Below are positions 8,965 through 17,504 of a stretch of DNA of 64,000 bases, one piece after another (the stretch's first letter is position 1; every line of letters begins with the position of its first letter). The notes beneath the pieces were generated by a model that saw nothing but the letters and a program-made list of their open reading frames with translations, did not search any database and had not been told where the DNA came from. Source of the DNA: BOG-1155 sp050012495 (GTDB lineage Bacteria; Desulfobacterota; Syntrophorhabdia; Syntrophorhabdales; WCHB1-27); NCBI GenBank assembly GCA_050012495.1, contig JBEKHB010000009.1, positions 20,300-84,299 of the forward strand, in the 5' to 3' direction. A program made the position numbers and the translations under genes.

Positions 8965-10260
8965 ATGGCACTCGAGGATTACAGGGGCGACATGGAGATG
9001 TGCTGCAGGTGCTCCCTCTGCAAATTTATGCCTGTCGAAAGGATCAAGGGGTATCACCATGTCAATGGGTGTCCCAGCATCGCAAGGTATAACTTCCATG
9101 CTTACTCCGGAGGCGGCAGATTAAACATTGCCGTCGCTATGTTGCAGGAAAGGCTCGATTTTTCGGACAAGCTCCTTGAGGTGGTCTATAACTGCCAGAT
9201 GTGTGGCGCTTGTGACGTCTCCTGCAAATATGTCATGGATATGGAAGTGCTCGAGCCCCTTAACGAATTGAGGATCAAGTGCGTTGAGGACGGCCGCACC
9301 ATCCCTGCTCTCGATCACCTGATGAAGAGACTTCGAAAGCAAGGGGCCATGGTGCCCGGGTCCAGAGCCGGGCGGGGTAAATGGGCTCACGGACTGGACG
9401 TAAAGGCGTGGGCCGCCCAAAAGACCGAAGTGCTCTATCATGCGGGGTGCAGGTCATCCTTTGACAAAGAGTTGTGGAGTGTGGCCAGGGCCACAGTGAC
9501 CCTGCTGCAAAAAGCAGGGGTTGACGTGGGTATTGCCGGCGAACAGGAGTCGTGCTGCGGGGGTCGGGCTTATCAGATGGGATATAAGGCGGATTTTCTC
9601 CGCCAGGCGCGATGCAACATCGAGGCATTTGAAAAATATGGCGTCAGGACCCTGGTAACCGGTTGTGCTGACTGTTACCATGCCTTCAAGGTACTGTATG
9701 ACAAATTCGGCATGAAGGGCGACCTGGAAGTACTGCACACCGCGGAGTACTTCGACAGGCTGATCACGGAAGGCAGGCTCAAATTGGTCCATGAGGTTGC
9801 AGCGAAGGTTACCTACCATGACCCGTGTCGCCTTGGCAGGCTGGGAGAACCGTACATTTGCAGGGAAGGGAGCGAGGTCCCGGGACAGGTGCGCATATTT
9901 GACCCCCCGAGAGATTACAGACGGGGCACGCACGGAGTTTATGACCCGCCACGCGCGGTGCTCAAAAGTATCCCCGGCCTGGAGTTACTAGAGATGGATC
10001 GGATAAAGGAATACGCGTGGTGTTGCGGGGCGGGTGGCGGCGTCAAAGAGGCGAACGACGAATTTGCTCAATGGACTGCCCGACAGCGCATCGGTGAGGC
10101 TGAGTCGACCGGGGCTCAGGCTATTGTCACCGCATGCCCCGGATGCGAGCAAAACTTCAGGGATGCTCTTAAGGGCAGTGGGAGCGGACTGAGGGTTTAT
10201 GACCTTGTTGAGGTGTTGGAGAAGGCAACCCAGGAGGGAGGTTGTTCATCATGTCTCTAG
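8965..10260 (+). CDS. Iron-sulfur (CCG-domain) oxidoreductase subunit, trio A
   Basis: The start at ATG 8965 has AGGAGG at 8951-8956; an ATG at 8959 is too close to that site. The product is about 431 residues. An N-terminal ferredoxin-like region holds CCRCSLC with a later NGCP and then CQMCGACDVSC, so up to two 4Fe-4S clusters. Two CCG (cysteine-rich) domains follow: SCCGGRAYQ with TGCADC, and YHDPC, WCCGAGGG with TACPGC. This is the GlcF/HdrD-type layout that relays electrons from flavoproteins to quinones, thiols or other carriers. No membrane helix is visible, so attachment would be via a partner. It ends in CSSCL and overlaps the next gene by 10 nt. Confidence 0.8.
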   Translation: MALEDYRGDMEMCCRCSLCKFMPVERIKGYHHVNGCPSIARYNFHAYSGGGRLNIAVAMLQERLDFSDKLLEVVYNCQMCGACDVSCKYVMDMEVLEPLNELRIKCVEDGRTIPALDHLMKRLRKQGAMVPGSRAGRGKWAHGLDVKAWAAQKTEVLYHAGCRSSFDKELWSVARATVTLLQKAGVDVGIAGEQESCCGGRAYQMGYKADFLRQARCNIEAFEKYGVRTLVTGCADCYHAFKVLYDKFGMKGDLEVLHTAEYFDRLITEGRLKLVHEVAAKVTYHDPCRLGRLGEPYICREGSEVPGQVRIFDPPRDYRRGTHGVYDPPRAVLKSIPGLELLEMDRIKEYAWCCGAGGGVKEANDEFAQWTARQRIGEAESTGAQAIVTACPGCEQNFRDALKGSGSGLRVYDLVEVLEKATQEGGCSSCL

Positions 10261-11840
10261 AAAAGGAAGTCTATCGGGCATTTGAGGACGTGGTGGGTCC
10301 GGAGAACATCTCCGAAGATCCGGCAATATTGGATGCCTATGCGTGGGTAGGCAAGTCGGCAGGGGCAAAAAGGCCCGTAATGCCGGGCGATGAAAAGAAG
10401 GACGTAGCCACGTTTGTCTTTGCACCCAGATTCCAGGCCGTCATCCTTCCGAAAGACACGTTAGAGGTCCAGGCCATAGTGAAGACCTGCAACAGGCGCG
10501 GGGTGAAGGTGAGGGCCTTCAGCACCGGCTGGGTCGGCGGCAACGTTCCAGGCAGTTCACATGTGGTCCTTCTCGACCTGAGAAGGATGAACCGCATCCT
10601 CGAAATCAATGAAAAGAACATGTATGCCGTGGTTGAACCTTATGTAATAGCCGCGCAGCTCCAGGCAGAGCTGATGAAGAAAGGCTTGAATTGCAACGTC
10701 AACGGCGGCGGCGCTCATACGTCGGCGCTTCCCCTGGCTGCCTTCTGGGGTACCGGCCATATGGGGCAATCGACGAGCAACGGAGAGCGAAACTTGCTCG
10801 CCGTGGAATGGGTGACGCCCGAAGGCGAGATAGTGAGGCTCGGCTCCTCGGGATCGTCAAACGAGTGGTTCTGCGGCGATGGCCCGGGACCGTCTCTGCG
10901 GGGCATCATCAGGGGTGCTACTACTCCTTTGGGTGGGATGGGCGTTTACACAAAGGCGGCAACGAAGGTCTATCACTGGCCCGGTCCGCCGGTCTTTCCG
11001 GTTGAGGGCGTCTCCCCGCACTATGGGCCGGGGGCTATGCCGCCATGCTTTATGATCCGCTACTTCTCATTCCCCTCATTTGAGAAGCTGGACGAGGCAC
11101 AGTGCAAGATCGGTGAAAGCCGGATCGCCTTCGAGTTGATGGGTTTTCCCATGTCAATGATAGCGGCCAATATGGCCACGAGCAATGAGGAGGAAATCAG
11201 CACTTTCGAGAGACTGCGCACTCAGGTACAGGGGCCGGGGTTCATCGTGATAATAGCAGGAAACTCGCAGGGGGACTTTGAGTACAAGAAACGCGTGCTG
11301 GAGCGGATCACCCGTGAAACGGACGGCAAGTCGCTGGAGATAATGGAGGACCCTAAAATAGGAGGGGCGCAACTGTGGCGATTCATACGGATTTCGGCGT
11401 CTGTCCGCGAGACCATGCGGGCCGCGGGAGGCCATTTTGGGATTTTTCCGGGGCACAGCCAGTTTCTCTCAATCACTCGGTTCACCCGAAAAGTGGCGGA
11501 GATGAAGGGAGAGCTGCAGCGAAAGGGCTTATTGGTCGATGACGGTGCCGATGCTTTTCCCTGGACCGAGGAGCACGGGTATATTGCTCATGCCGAGGTA
11601 CTTTTTCGTTTTGCTCCCAGCCACGAATCGATCGTGGGCATTCAAGGCCTTCGAAAAGATTCCGTCGAGCTCGCCCTGCACGAGCCCGTCGGGGTACCCT
11701 TCTTTGCAACGGGCGACCAGCTGCACGACGTGTTCGGGCCGGTCTCGTCGAATTACCATCTGTGGCTGCGCAAGATCAAGAAGGCCTTTGATCCCTCCGG
11801 GACGGCCGATTCAGCAGGCTACATAACCGCGAGAGACTAG
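10251..11840 (+). CDS. FAD-binding oxidoreductase (VAO/PCMH fold), trio A second flavoprotein
   Basis: The ATG at 10251 behind GGAGGGAGG gives 529 residues. The FAD domain spans about 60-260, with VVLLDLRRMNRI and the distinctive GDGPGPSLRGIIRGATTPLG (shared with the 18866-20476 paralogue as GDGPGPDLRGLLRG). The C-terminal half is the substrate and FAD-oxidase domain ending KAFDPSGTADS. Having two different flavoproteins around one Fe-S subunit recalls glycolate oxidase GlcD/GlcE/GlcF, but here both flavoproteins are full-length. The start lies within the end of the Fe-S gene, so stoichiometric expression is likely. Substrate unknown. Confidence 0.72.
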   Translation: MSLEKEVYRAFEDVVGPENISEDPAILDAYAWVGKSAGAKRPVMPGDEKKDVATFVFAPRFQAVILPKDTLEVQAIVKTCNRRGVKVRAFSTGWVGGNVPGSSHVVLLDLRRMNRILEINEKNMYAVVEPYVIAAQLQAELMKKGLNCNVNGGGAHTSALPLAAFWGTGHMGQSTSNGERNLLAVEWVTPEGEIVRLGSSGSSNEWFCGDGPGPSLRGIIRGATTPLGGMGVYTKAATKVYHWPGPPVFPVEGVSPHYGPGAMPPCFMIRYFSFPSFEKLDEAQCKIGESRIAFELMGFPMSMIAANMATSNEEEISTFERLRTQVQGPGFIVIIAGNSQGDFEYKKRVLERITRETDGKSLEIMEDPKIGGAQLWRFIRISASVRETMRAAGGHFGIFPGHSQFLSITRFTRKVAEMKGELQRKGLLVDDGADAFPWTEEHGYIAHAEVLFRFAPSHESIVGIQGLRKDSVELALHEPVGVPFFATGDQLHDVFGPVSSNYHLWLRKIKKAFDPSGTADSAGYITARD

Positions 11841-11918
11841 GAGGAATGCTCTCCGGCTGCAGCGCGGGCGCACCGGTCATTGAAATTGCGGGAGAGGGAG
11901 GTTGATAGACATCATCGT

Positions 11919-12719
11919 ATGGATACAAAAGGTAAATCATCTGAAGAGGCGTTGTCGGGCCGGCGTCCGGGCCATGCCGTGACGCACAGGAAGAAAGAGC
12001 TCACGAGCACAAAAGTATATCGGGAGCTAAGAATCATGATCGGCGCTAATCGCTTCAAGCCCGGACTGCGACTCAATGTGGAGGAGTTGAGAAAAGAGTT
12101 AGGCTTCAGCCGGACCTCGGTTTGGGAAGCCATCAGGAGGCTTGAGCAGGACGGGATCGTTTGGAACATTCCCCATAGGGGGGTTTTCATGGCTGAGAAT
12201 CCCCTTGAGAGAGTGCGGGACCTGATCGGGGTACGCGGGGCATTGGACCGGCTGGCCGGCCAACTGGCAGTGGGACGAACGAGCAGCCGCATCATTGATC
12301 AGCTTTCCCGATGTCTGCCTGATCAGTTGCGGGCTATCGAGAGGGCCGATGTCGGCGGCTATGTCGCGGCGGATGTCCGGTTTCATGTCCTCATTTGCGA
12401 AGCCAGCGGAAACGCCTATCTCAGGGATCTTTACGAATCGATAACCATGCATGTGTTTCCCAGCCCCTTTGACTACCTGCCGTGCCTCTCCCCCGCTTAT
12501 CTGGCCCATCAGGAAGTCGTTGCGGGTTTGTCGGATAGAGATCCTGACCGTGTTGATAACGCTATGGTTCGCCACACTGAGATCGCCATGAGTCACCTCA
12601 AGGAACAGATGCGGGCCCAGGTCGAACGTGGAGAAATGGTGCGGAACATAAGAGAGAATTCTTCTTTGCCCGGACCGCGAAAAAAGTGCCGAAAATTGGA
12701 AGAGAGTTCTGACCGGTGA
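11919..12719 (+). CDS. GntR-family regulator, FCD (FadR C-terminal) type
   Basis: An N-terminal winged helix (about 25-90; LNVEELRKELGFSRTSVWEAIRRLEQDGIV) is followed by an all-helical FCD ligand domain. Candidate metal-binding residues are in DVRFHVLICEASGN, YLAHQEVV and RHTEIAMSHL. FCD regulators usually sense organic acids. As the last gene after transporter and oxidoreductase genes, it most likely controls this operon. The ATG at 11919 is not ideally spaced from GGGAGG near 11896; a TTG start at 11880 is possible. The first 25 residues are basic and poorly conserved in look. Confidence 0.8.
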   Translation: MDTKGKSSEEALSGRRPGHAVTHRKKELTSTKVYRELRIMIGANRFKPGLRLNVEELRKELGFSRTSVWEAIRRLEQDGIVWNIPHRGVFMAENPLERVRDLIGVRGALDRLAGQLAVGRTSSRIIDQLSRCLPDQLRAIERADVGGYVAADVRFHVLICEASGNAYLRDLYESITMHVFPSPFDYLPCLSPAYLAHQEVVAGLSDRDPDRVDNAMVRHTEIAMSHLKEQMRAQVERGEMVRNIRENSSLPGPRKKCRKLEESSDR

Positions 12720-12846
12720 CACTCGCCGGTAACAGCTTACTGGATCGCCGCTGAAATTAGATTTTCTCACATCGAATGCGACGGGGAGGTTCCTTTTCTC
12801 AGGCCTGATTGGAGGAACGGATGGACATCCGTGTTAATTAAGACTT

Positions 12847-13767
12847 CTACGCCTTGCTGCGATTTGTCGCATAAATACCCGCGGCCACGAGGACCAGGCC
12901 GGTGATGAGCCCGGTTGTCATCTGCTCATGGAGAAAAAGCCCGCTCGCTGCCGTGCCGAAGATGGGGGTGAGCAAGGTGAAGACGGCAAGCTGCGATATG
13001 GGATAGGAGTGTATCATCTTGAACCAGACAAGGTAGGAGGCAAAGGCGACGATGATCGACGAATAAAGGACGCCGCCGATAACGAAGGGGGTGATCTTGA
13101 TTACCCACCGGGGCTCCAGGATGACGGCGAACACGAAGATAATCGGTATCGAGAAGACAAGCTGGTAGAGGAAGGTATTGATGGGGTGCACCCTTTCAGC
13201 AAGGTATTTTTTTATATAGACGGTCGTGGCGCCCCAGAAGACCGCCCCGCCGATGGCGAAGATATCGCCGAGCAACATGACCGGGGTCCAGGTCCTCGGC
13301 TTGCCCTGCAGGACCATATAGGCGCCGAGAAAGGCGAGAATCATGCCGATGATCCGCATCGTCCCCAACTTTTCTTTCACCACTGCCCAGGCCCCCAGGG
13401 CGACCACAAAGGTGGATAGGTTTAACAGTATGGCGGTCCGTGCGGCATCCGTATAGACAAGGCCGACGTAGATGCAGATGAATTCCGCACCGAAAAGCAG
13501 GCCGACCACAAAGCCGTGAAAGAGCCGGATATCCCGGTGGAAAAGGCGCTGCTTTACCGAGAGACAGTAGAGAATGCCAAGGATGGAGGCGATTACGGAC
13601 CTCAAAAGAGAGTTGAAGACGGGCGAGAGGCCAAGGTTGGTGACCTTTACGACCGGATAATTGACGCCCCACAGCATGGTGAGACCCACGAGCATCAGCA
13701 CCCCGACAAGATCGATATGGTCCTTCCTTCCCGTCAAAGCCTGCGATGCCCCGCTGTCTCCCTGCAT
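12847..13767 (-). CDS. EamA/DMT-superfamily transporter
   Basis: A 306-residue inner-membrane protein with ten predicted helices in two EamA repeats (about 20-155 and 165-303). The first begins LVGLTMLWGVNYPVVKVTN, the second GDIFAIGGAVFWGATTVYIKKY. DMT transporters export amino acids, metabolites or nucleotide sugars; the substrate cannot be read from sequence. It converges with the FCD regulator and diverges from the two-component system, with a 20-bp palindrome in between. Confidence 0.82.
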   Translation of the reverse strand: MQGDSGASQALTGRKDHIDLVGVLMLVGLTMLWGVNYPVVKVTNLGLSPVFNSLLRSVIASILGILYCLSVKQRLFHRDIRLFHGFVVGLLFGAEFICIYVGLVYTDAARTAILLNLSTFVVALGAWAVVKEKLGTMRIIGMILAFLGAYMVLQGKPRTWTPVMLLGDIFAIGGAVFWGATTVYIKKYLAERVHPINTFLYQLVFSIPIIFVFAVILEPRWVIKITPFVIGGVLYSSIIVAFASYLVWFKMIHSYPISQLAVFTLLTPIFGTAASGLFLHEQMTTGLITGLVLVAAGIYATNRSKA

Positions 13768-13842
13768 GAGCCCCCCGGTCTTTTGGCCGCGTTCTTATCT
13801 GAGAATAGCACGAGCGGTTATTGCAAGACAAGGCCACGGGGC

Positions 13843-13862
13843 ATAGGTCCTATAGGACCTAT
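13843..13862. promoter_or_regulatory. Perfect 20-bp palindrome, candidate operator
   Basis: ATAGGTCCTATAGGACCTAT is its own reverse complement over all 20 bases. It lies between the EamA gene (start 13767, minus) and the response regulator (start 13918, plus), about 42 bp upstream of the regulator's -10 box. That is where an activator or autoregulatory site would be expected. OmpR-type regulators normally bind direct repeats, so a different dimeric regulator may be involved. Confidence 0.5.
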
Positions 13863-13903
13863 CAAGAAAGGTTCGCCATATTTTTAAATGCGCGATTTTG
13901 TAC

Positions 13904-13909
13904 TATACT
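13904..13909 (+). promoter_or_regulatory. -10 box next to the response regulator start
   Basis: TATACT lies only 8 bp before the ATG at 13918. No Shine-Dalgarno sequence is present in the gap (ATATCTTC), and the -35 region is poor (TTTTTA at 17 bp). Transcription would start at or next to the ATG, suggesting a leaderless mRNA. Confidence 0.4.
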
Positions 13910-13917
13910 ATATCTTC

Positions 13918-14601
13918 ATGGATGTGCTGGTCATAGAAGACGAAGCAAAAGTGGTCGATTTCATCAGCAAGGGCCTCGACGAGGAGGGTTATACAGTCAC
14001 GGCGGGTTATAACGGCAAGCAGGGACTCGACCTTCTGAAGACCCACAAGTATGATATCGTGCTCCTCGACCTGATGATACCCGAGATCGACGGTCTCAAG
14101 GTACTGAGGAACATGAGGGCGTGGGGCATCAACACGCCGGTCCTGATCATTACGGCAAAAAGCTCCAAAGAGGACGTGGTGCGCGGCCTTGACACGGGCA
14201 GTGACGATTACCTTACCAAGCCCTTCTCCTTCGAGGAGCTTCTTGCGAGGATTCGCGCCCTGCTGCGCCGCAGCGCGGCGAGAGAGGGCCACACGCTGAA
14301 GTACTCCGAGCTTACGCTTAACCCGTACAGCCGCATACTCTCAAGGGGCTTGAAAGAGGCAGAGCTTACAGAAAAGGAGTTCCTTCTCCTGGAGCTCATG
14401 ATCAGGAACAGCGAGAGACCCCTTACCCGCAGGGAGATGGCCGAATATGTCTGGCAAAACTTTGCCGATTCAACCAACATCGTCGACGTCTACATAAACT
14501 TCCTGAGAAAGAAAATAGAATCCATCACGCCAAAAAAGTATATCCAGACGGTCAGGGGGATCGGCTACATCTTGAAGGAAGAGGATGAGAAGGCTGTCTA
14601 A
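13918..14601 (+). CDS. OmpR/PhoB-family response regulator
   Basis: The start at 13918 gives MDVLVIEDE, the usual receiver start; an ATG 30 nt upstream would add ten residues that do not look native. Receiver domain about 1-115: acidic pocket E7/D8, phospho-acceptor D51, conserved Lys in YLTKPFS. A winged-helix effector domain follows at about 130-225, with YTQTVRGIGY-like ending IQTVRGIGYIL. It pairs with the overlapping kinase gene. The HtrA gene downstream suggests an envelope-stress or metal response of the CusRS/CpxR kind, but the signal is not known. Confidence 0.92.
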   Translation: MDVLVIEDEAKVVDFISKGLDEEGYTVTAGYNGKQGLDLLKTHKYDIVLLDLMIPEIDGLKVLRNMRAWGINTPVLIITAKSSKEDVVRGLDTGSDDYLTKPFSFEELLARIRALLRRSAAREGHTLKYSELTLNPYSRILSRGLKEAELTEKEFLLLELMIRNSERPLTRREMAEYVWQNFADSTNIVDVYINFLRKKIESITPKKYIQTVRGIGYILKEEDEKAV

Positions 14602-16003
14602 CCTGCCCATACGGTGGAGACTCACCATGCTCTATGGCGGGATCGTCACCCTGATCCTTCTCGTCTTTTCCGGCGGGGTCTACATCTATTTCGAAAACAG
14701 CCTTCAGAAAAGCATCGACACCAAGATCAGGTCGATGGGGGAGGTCATTTCCTCTTCGATGACCGACATCCACGACCCAACCCTGTTCGGCAATTTCGAG
14801 CGATACCTGGAAAACGTGCTGGGGAGGAAGCCCAAGGGAAAACTGGTCCAGATCATGGACAGCTCCGGCAGGATTGGGGCAAAGAGCAGCGACATCGAGG
14901 CCGAGAACTTCAAGGCAAGCTTCGGCACCCTGGAGCGGGCCTTTGCCGGGGAGGTAGTCTACGAGACCGTGGAAACCGCGCGACCAAGACTCCGCCTGGT
15001 CACGATCCCCATCATGGACAACAAGAAGGTGACGAGCATTGTGCAGGTGGGGACTTCGCTTGAGGACTTCGATGACAGCATGAGAAGGCTCCTCATCATC
15101 CTTATCATCGGCATCATCACTTCCGTCAGCCTTACCATAGGCGTCGGCTATCTCATGGCCAAGAAGGCGCTGAAACCCGTGGACAAGATCAGGAGGGCGG
15201 CAGTAAAGATATCCTCCCGCAACCTTGAGGAGTATATCGATATCGGGGCGAGGAGGGACGAGCTGGGAAAGCTGGCCGAGACGTTCAACGCAATGATATC
15301 GAGGCTCCGCGACGCGTTCCAGAGGATCAACCAGTTCAGCATCGACGTCTCCCACGAGCTGAAGACGCCTTTGACCATCCTCAAGGGGGGCACCGAGGTG
15401 GCGCTCAGGAAGGAGAGGGATCCCGAGGAATACAGGGCGCTTTTGGCGAGTCACCTGGAAGAGATCGACAGGATGTCGCGGATCATCGACGACCTCCTCC
15501 TCCTGTCAAAGGCGGATACGGGGAAGATGCAGCTCAACGTGAGCGAGATCGACCTGAAGGACCTGATACTTCAGGTCTACGTCGGCATGAAGATTTCTGC
15601 CGAAAAGAAAGACGTGGCCCTCGTCGTCGACGACCTTCAGGATACCAGGCTCAAGGGAGATGAGCTGAAGCTGCGCAGGATGCTGTGGAACATAGTTGAA
15701 AACGGGATAAAGTACACAAACAGCGGCGGAAGAGTGGAGATTTCTTCGGCCTCAGACGACGGATACGTGAGAATAAACGTGAGAGATACCGGCGTAGGGA
15801 TCGGGGAGGAAGATATAAAGTACGTATTCGACAGATTCTATCGGGCAGACAGGGCAAGAAAGCGGGAGAGCGGGACCGGCCTCGGTCTATCCATCAGCAA
15901 GTGGATTGCGGAGGCCCACAGGGGGGCCATAGAGGTAGAGAGCCATCCCCCTTCAGGAAGCCTCTTTTCCATAAAATTGCCTGTAAGCGGAGGGAATGCA
16001 TGA
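14585..16003 (+). CDS. Sensor histidine kinase, membrane-bound HAMP/HisKA type
   Basis: 472 residues: TM1 about 15-35, periplasmic sensor about 36-165, TM2 about 168-190, HAMP about 190-245. HisKA carries H257 in DVSHELKTPLT. The HATPase domain has NIVENGIKYT (N box), DTGVGIGEEDIKYVFDRFYR (G1/F) and GTGLGLS (G2). The heavy-metal-sensor-like layout (CusS-type) is a reasonable comparison. It overlaps the regulator by 17 nt and the protease gene by 4 nt (ATGA), so all three are translationally coupled. Confidence 0.92.
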   Translation: MRRLSNLPIRWRLTMLYGGIVTLILLVFSGGVYIYFENSLQKSIDTKIRSMGEVISSSMTDIHDPTLFGNFERYLENVLGRKPKGKLVQIMDSSGRIGAKSSDIEAENFKASFGTLERAFAGEVVYETVETARPRLRLVTIPIMDNKKVTSIVQVGTSLEDFDDSMRRLLIILIIGIITSVSLTIGVGYLMAKKALKPVDKIRRAAVKISSRNLEEYIDIGARRDELGKLAETFNAMISRLRDAFQRINQFSIDVSHELKTPLTILKGGTEVALRKERDPEEYRALLASHLEEIDRMSRIIDDLLLLSKADTGKMQLNVSEIDLKDLILQVYVGMKISAEKKDVALVVDDLQDTRLKGDELKLRRMLWNIVENGIKYTNSGGRVEISSASDDGYVRINVRDTGVGIGEEDIKYVFDRFYRADRARKRESGTGLGLSISKWIAEAHRGAIEVESHPPSGSLFSIKLPVSGGNA

Positions 16004-17466
16004 GAAACAAGAAATGGTATGTTATTGTGGGGCTGCTGATTGTTGCGGCGGCCGTCTCTCTGTATATGAAAGGGCAGCCGCCCGGCCCCGGGATAGCCGT
16101 CCCGCAGGCGACCGTGAATCCTCCGCCGGTCACGTTTGAGAAAGGCCTCCCTTCCCTCAGCGCGCTTGTAAAGGAGACAAAGCCGAGCGTTGTCAACGTC
16201 AGCACTACGACCGTGGTGAAAGGCGTGGGCCTGCCGGGCCGGTTCGGCAACCCATTCAAGGATTTTTTCGGCAACGATGATATTTTCGAAAAGTTCTTCG
16301 GGAATGAGCAGACCAGGGAATTCAAGCAGAGGAGCCTCGGCTCCGGCGTGATCATCGACAAAGAAGGCTATATTCTGACCAATAACCATGTGGTGGAAAA
16401 AGCGACAAGTATCAAGGTGAAGTTGAGCGACGGCAAGGAGTATGACGCGAAGGTCATAGGGAAGGACGCGAAGACGGATATCGCCCTCATCAAGGTAAAT
16501 GTGAAAAGCAGTCTGCCCGTCGCCGTTTTGGGAGACTCGGATAAGCTCGAGGTGGGAGACTGGGTCATGGCAATAGGCAACCCCTACGGCCTTGACCACA
16601 CCGTTACCGCGGGGATAGTGAGCGCAAAGGGACGGGTTATAGGCCAGGGACCCTATGATGATTTTATCCAGACGGACGCATCCATAAACCCGGGCAACAG
16701 CGGCGGACCGCTCTTCAACCTGAGGGGAGAAGTGGTGGGGATCAACACGGCCATTATCTCCGGCGGTCAGGGCATAGGATTTGCTATACCTGTCAATATG
16801 GCAAAGGCCCTCCTTCCTCAGTTGAAGTCGAACGGGAAGATCGTGAGGGGATGGCTGGGGGTAGTGATCCAGAAGGTGACGCCCGAACTGGCGAAAAGCT
16901 TCGGGCTCAAGGAATTGGAAGGCGCCCTCGTTTCGGATGTGATGGAGGACAGCCCGGCGGCGAAGGCCGGCATAAGAAGGGGCGATGTGATTGTTTCCTT
17001 TGATGGAAAGCCGATAAAGGAGATCGACCAGTTGCCGAGGATCGTCGCCGCCACGCCGGTCGGCAGGGAGGTCAGAATAAGGCTGATGAGGGACGGCTCT
17101 TCTGTCGAGGTCGACGTCACGATCACCGAAGGCAAGGAAGAAACACGGGAGGCCGCGAACACGGGGCCTGACGTGGATAAGAATTATGGCCTGGTGGTCC
17201 AAAACGTCACACCCGAAATCGCACACCATCTTAACATCAAGGATACAAAAGGCGTGATAGTGACCGATATCCAGCAGGGAAGCCCTGCCGATGAAGCCGA
17301 CGTGAGGGCAGGCGACATTATCCGGGAGATAAACAGGAAGCCGGTCAGGAATGTCGACGAATTCAGGGAGATAGTGAGCAAGGTGCGGCCAAAAGAAGGC
17401 GTCGTTATGCTGGTAAAGAGGGAGAATATGACCTTCTACGCCGTCATAAAAGGCGGAAGGGGCTAA
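16000..17466 (+). CDS. HtrA/DegP-family periplasmic serine protease
   Basis: The ATG at 16000 behind GGAGGG overlaps the kinase stop and gives 488 residues with an N-terminal signal or anchor (WYVIVGLLIVAAAVSLYM). The trypsin-like domain has H130 (TNNHVV), D160 (KTDIALIKV) and S234 (GNSGGPL), a complete catalytic triad. Two PDZ domains follow (about 285-370 and 390-480). It degrades or refolds damaged envelope proteins as an oligomer. The operon with a two-component system implies induction by envelope damage. Confidence 0.93.
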   Translation: MRNKKWYVIVGLLIVAAAVSLYMKGQPPGPGIAVPQATVNPPPVTFEKGLPSLSALVKETKPSVVNVSTTTVVKGVGLPGRFGNPFKDFFGNDDIFEKFFGNEQTREFKQRSLGSGVIIDKEGYILTNNHVVEKATSIKVKLSDGKEYDAKVIGKDAKTDIALIKVNVKSSLPVAVLGDSDKLEVGDWVMAIGNPYGLDHTVTAGIVSAKGRVIGQGPYDDFIQTDASINPGNSGGPLFNLRGEVVGINTAIISGGQGIGFAIPVNMAKALLPQLKSNGKIVRGWLGVVIQKVTPELAKSFGLKELEGALVSDVMEDSPAAKAGIRRGDVIVSFDGKPIKEIDQLPRIVAATPVGREVRIRLMRDGSSVEVDVTITEGKEETREAANTGPDVDKNYGLVVQNVTPEIAHHLNIKDTKGVIVTDIQQGSPADEADVRAGDIIREINRKPVRNVDEFREIVSKVRPKEGVVMLVKRENMTFYAVIKGGRG

Positions 17467-17504
17467 CGGGGAAGGGCTCAAGAAAACGGGGGTAAAAGGG
17501 GCGT

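Noticed and set aside
12817..12832. ACGGATG-GA-CATCCGT hairpin between convergent genes
   Set aside because: Loop too small and no T run on either strand; not convincing as a terminator.
15838..17481. 547-codon minus-strand open frame opposite htrA
   Set aside because: It is the antisense shadow of the HtrA gene in GC-rich DNA; the plus strand has the full catalytic triad and PDZ domains.
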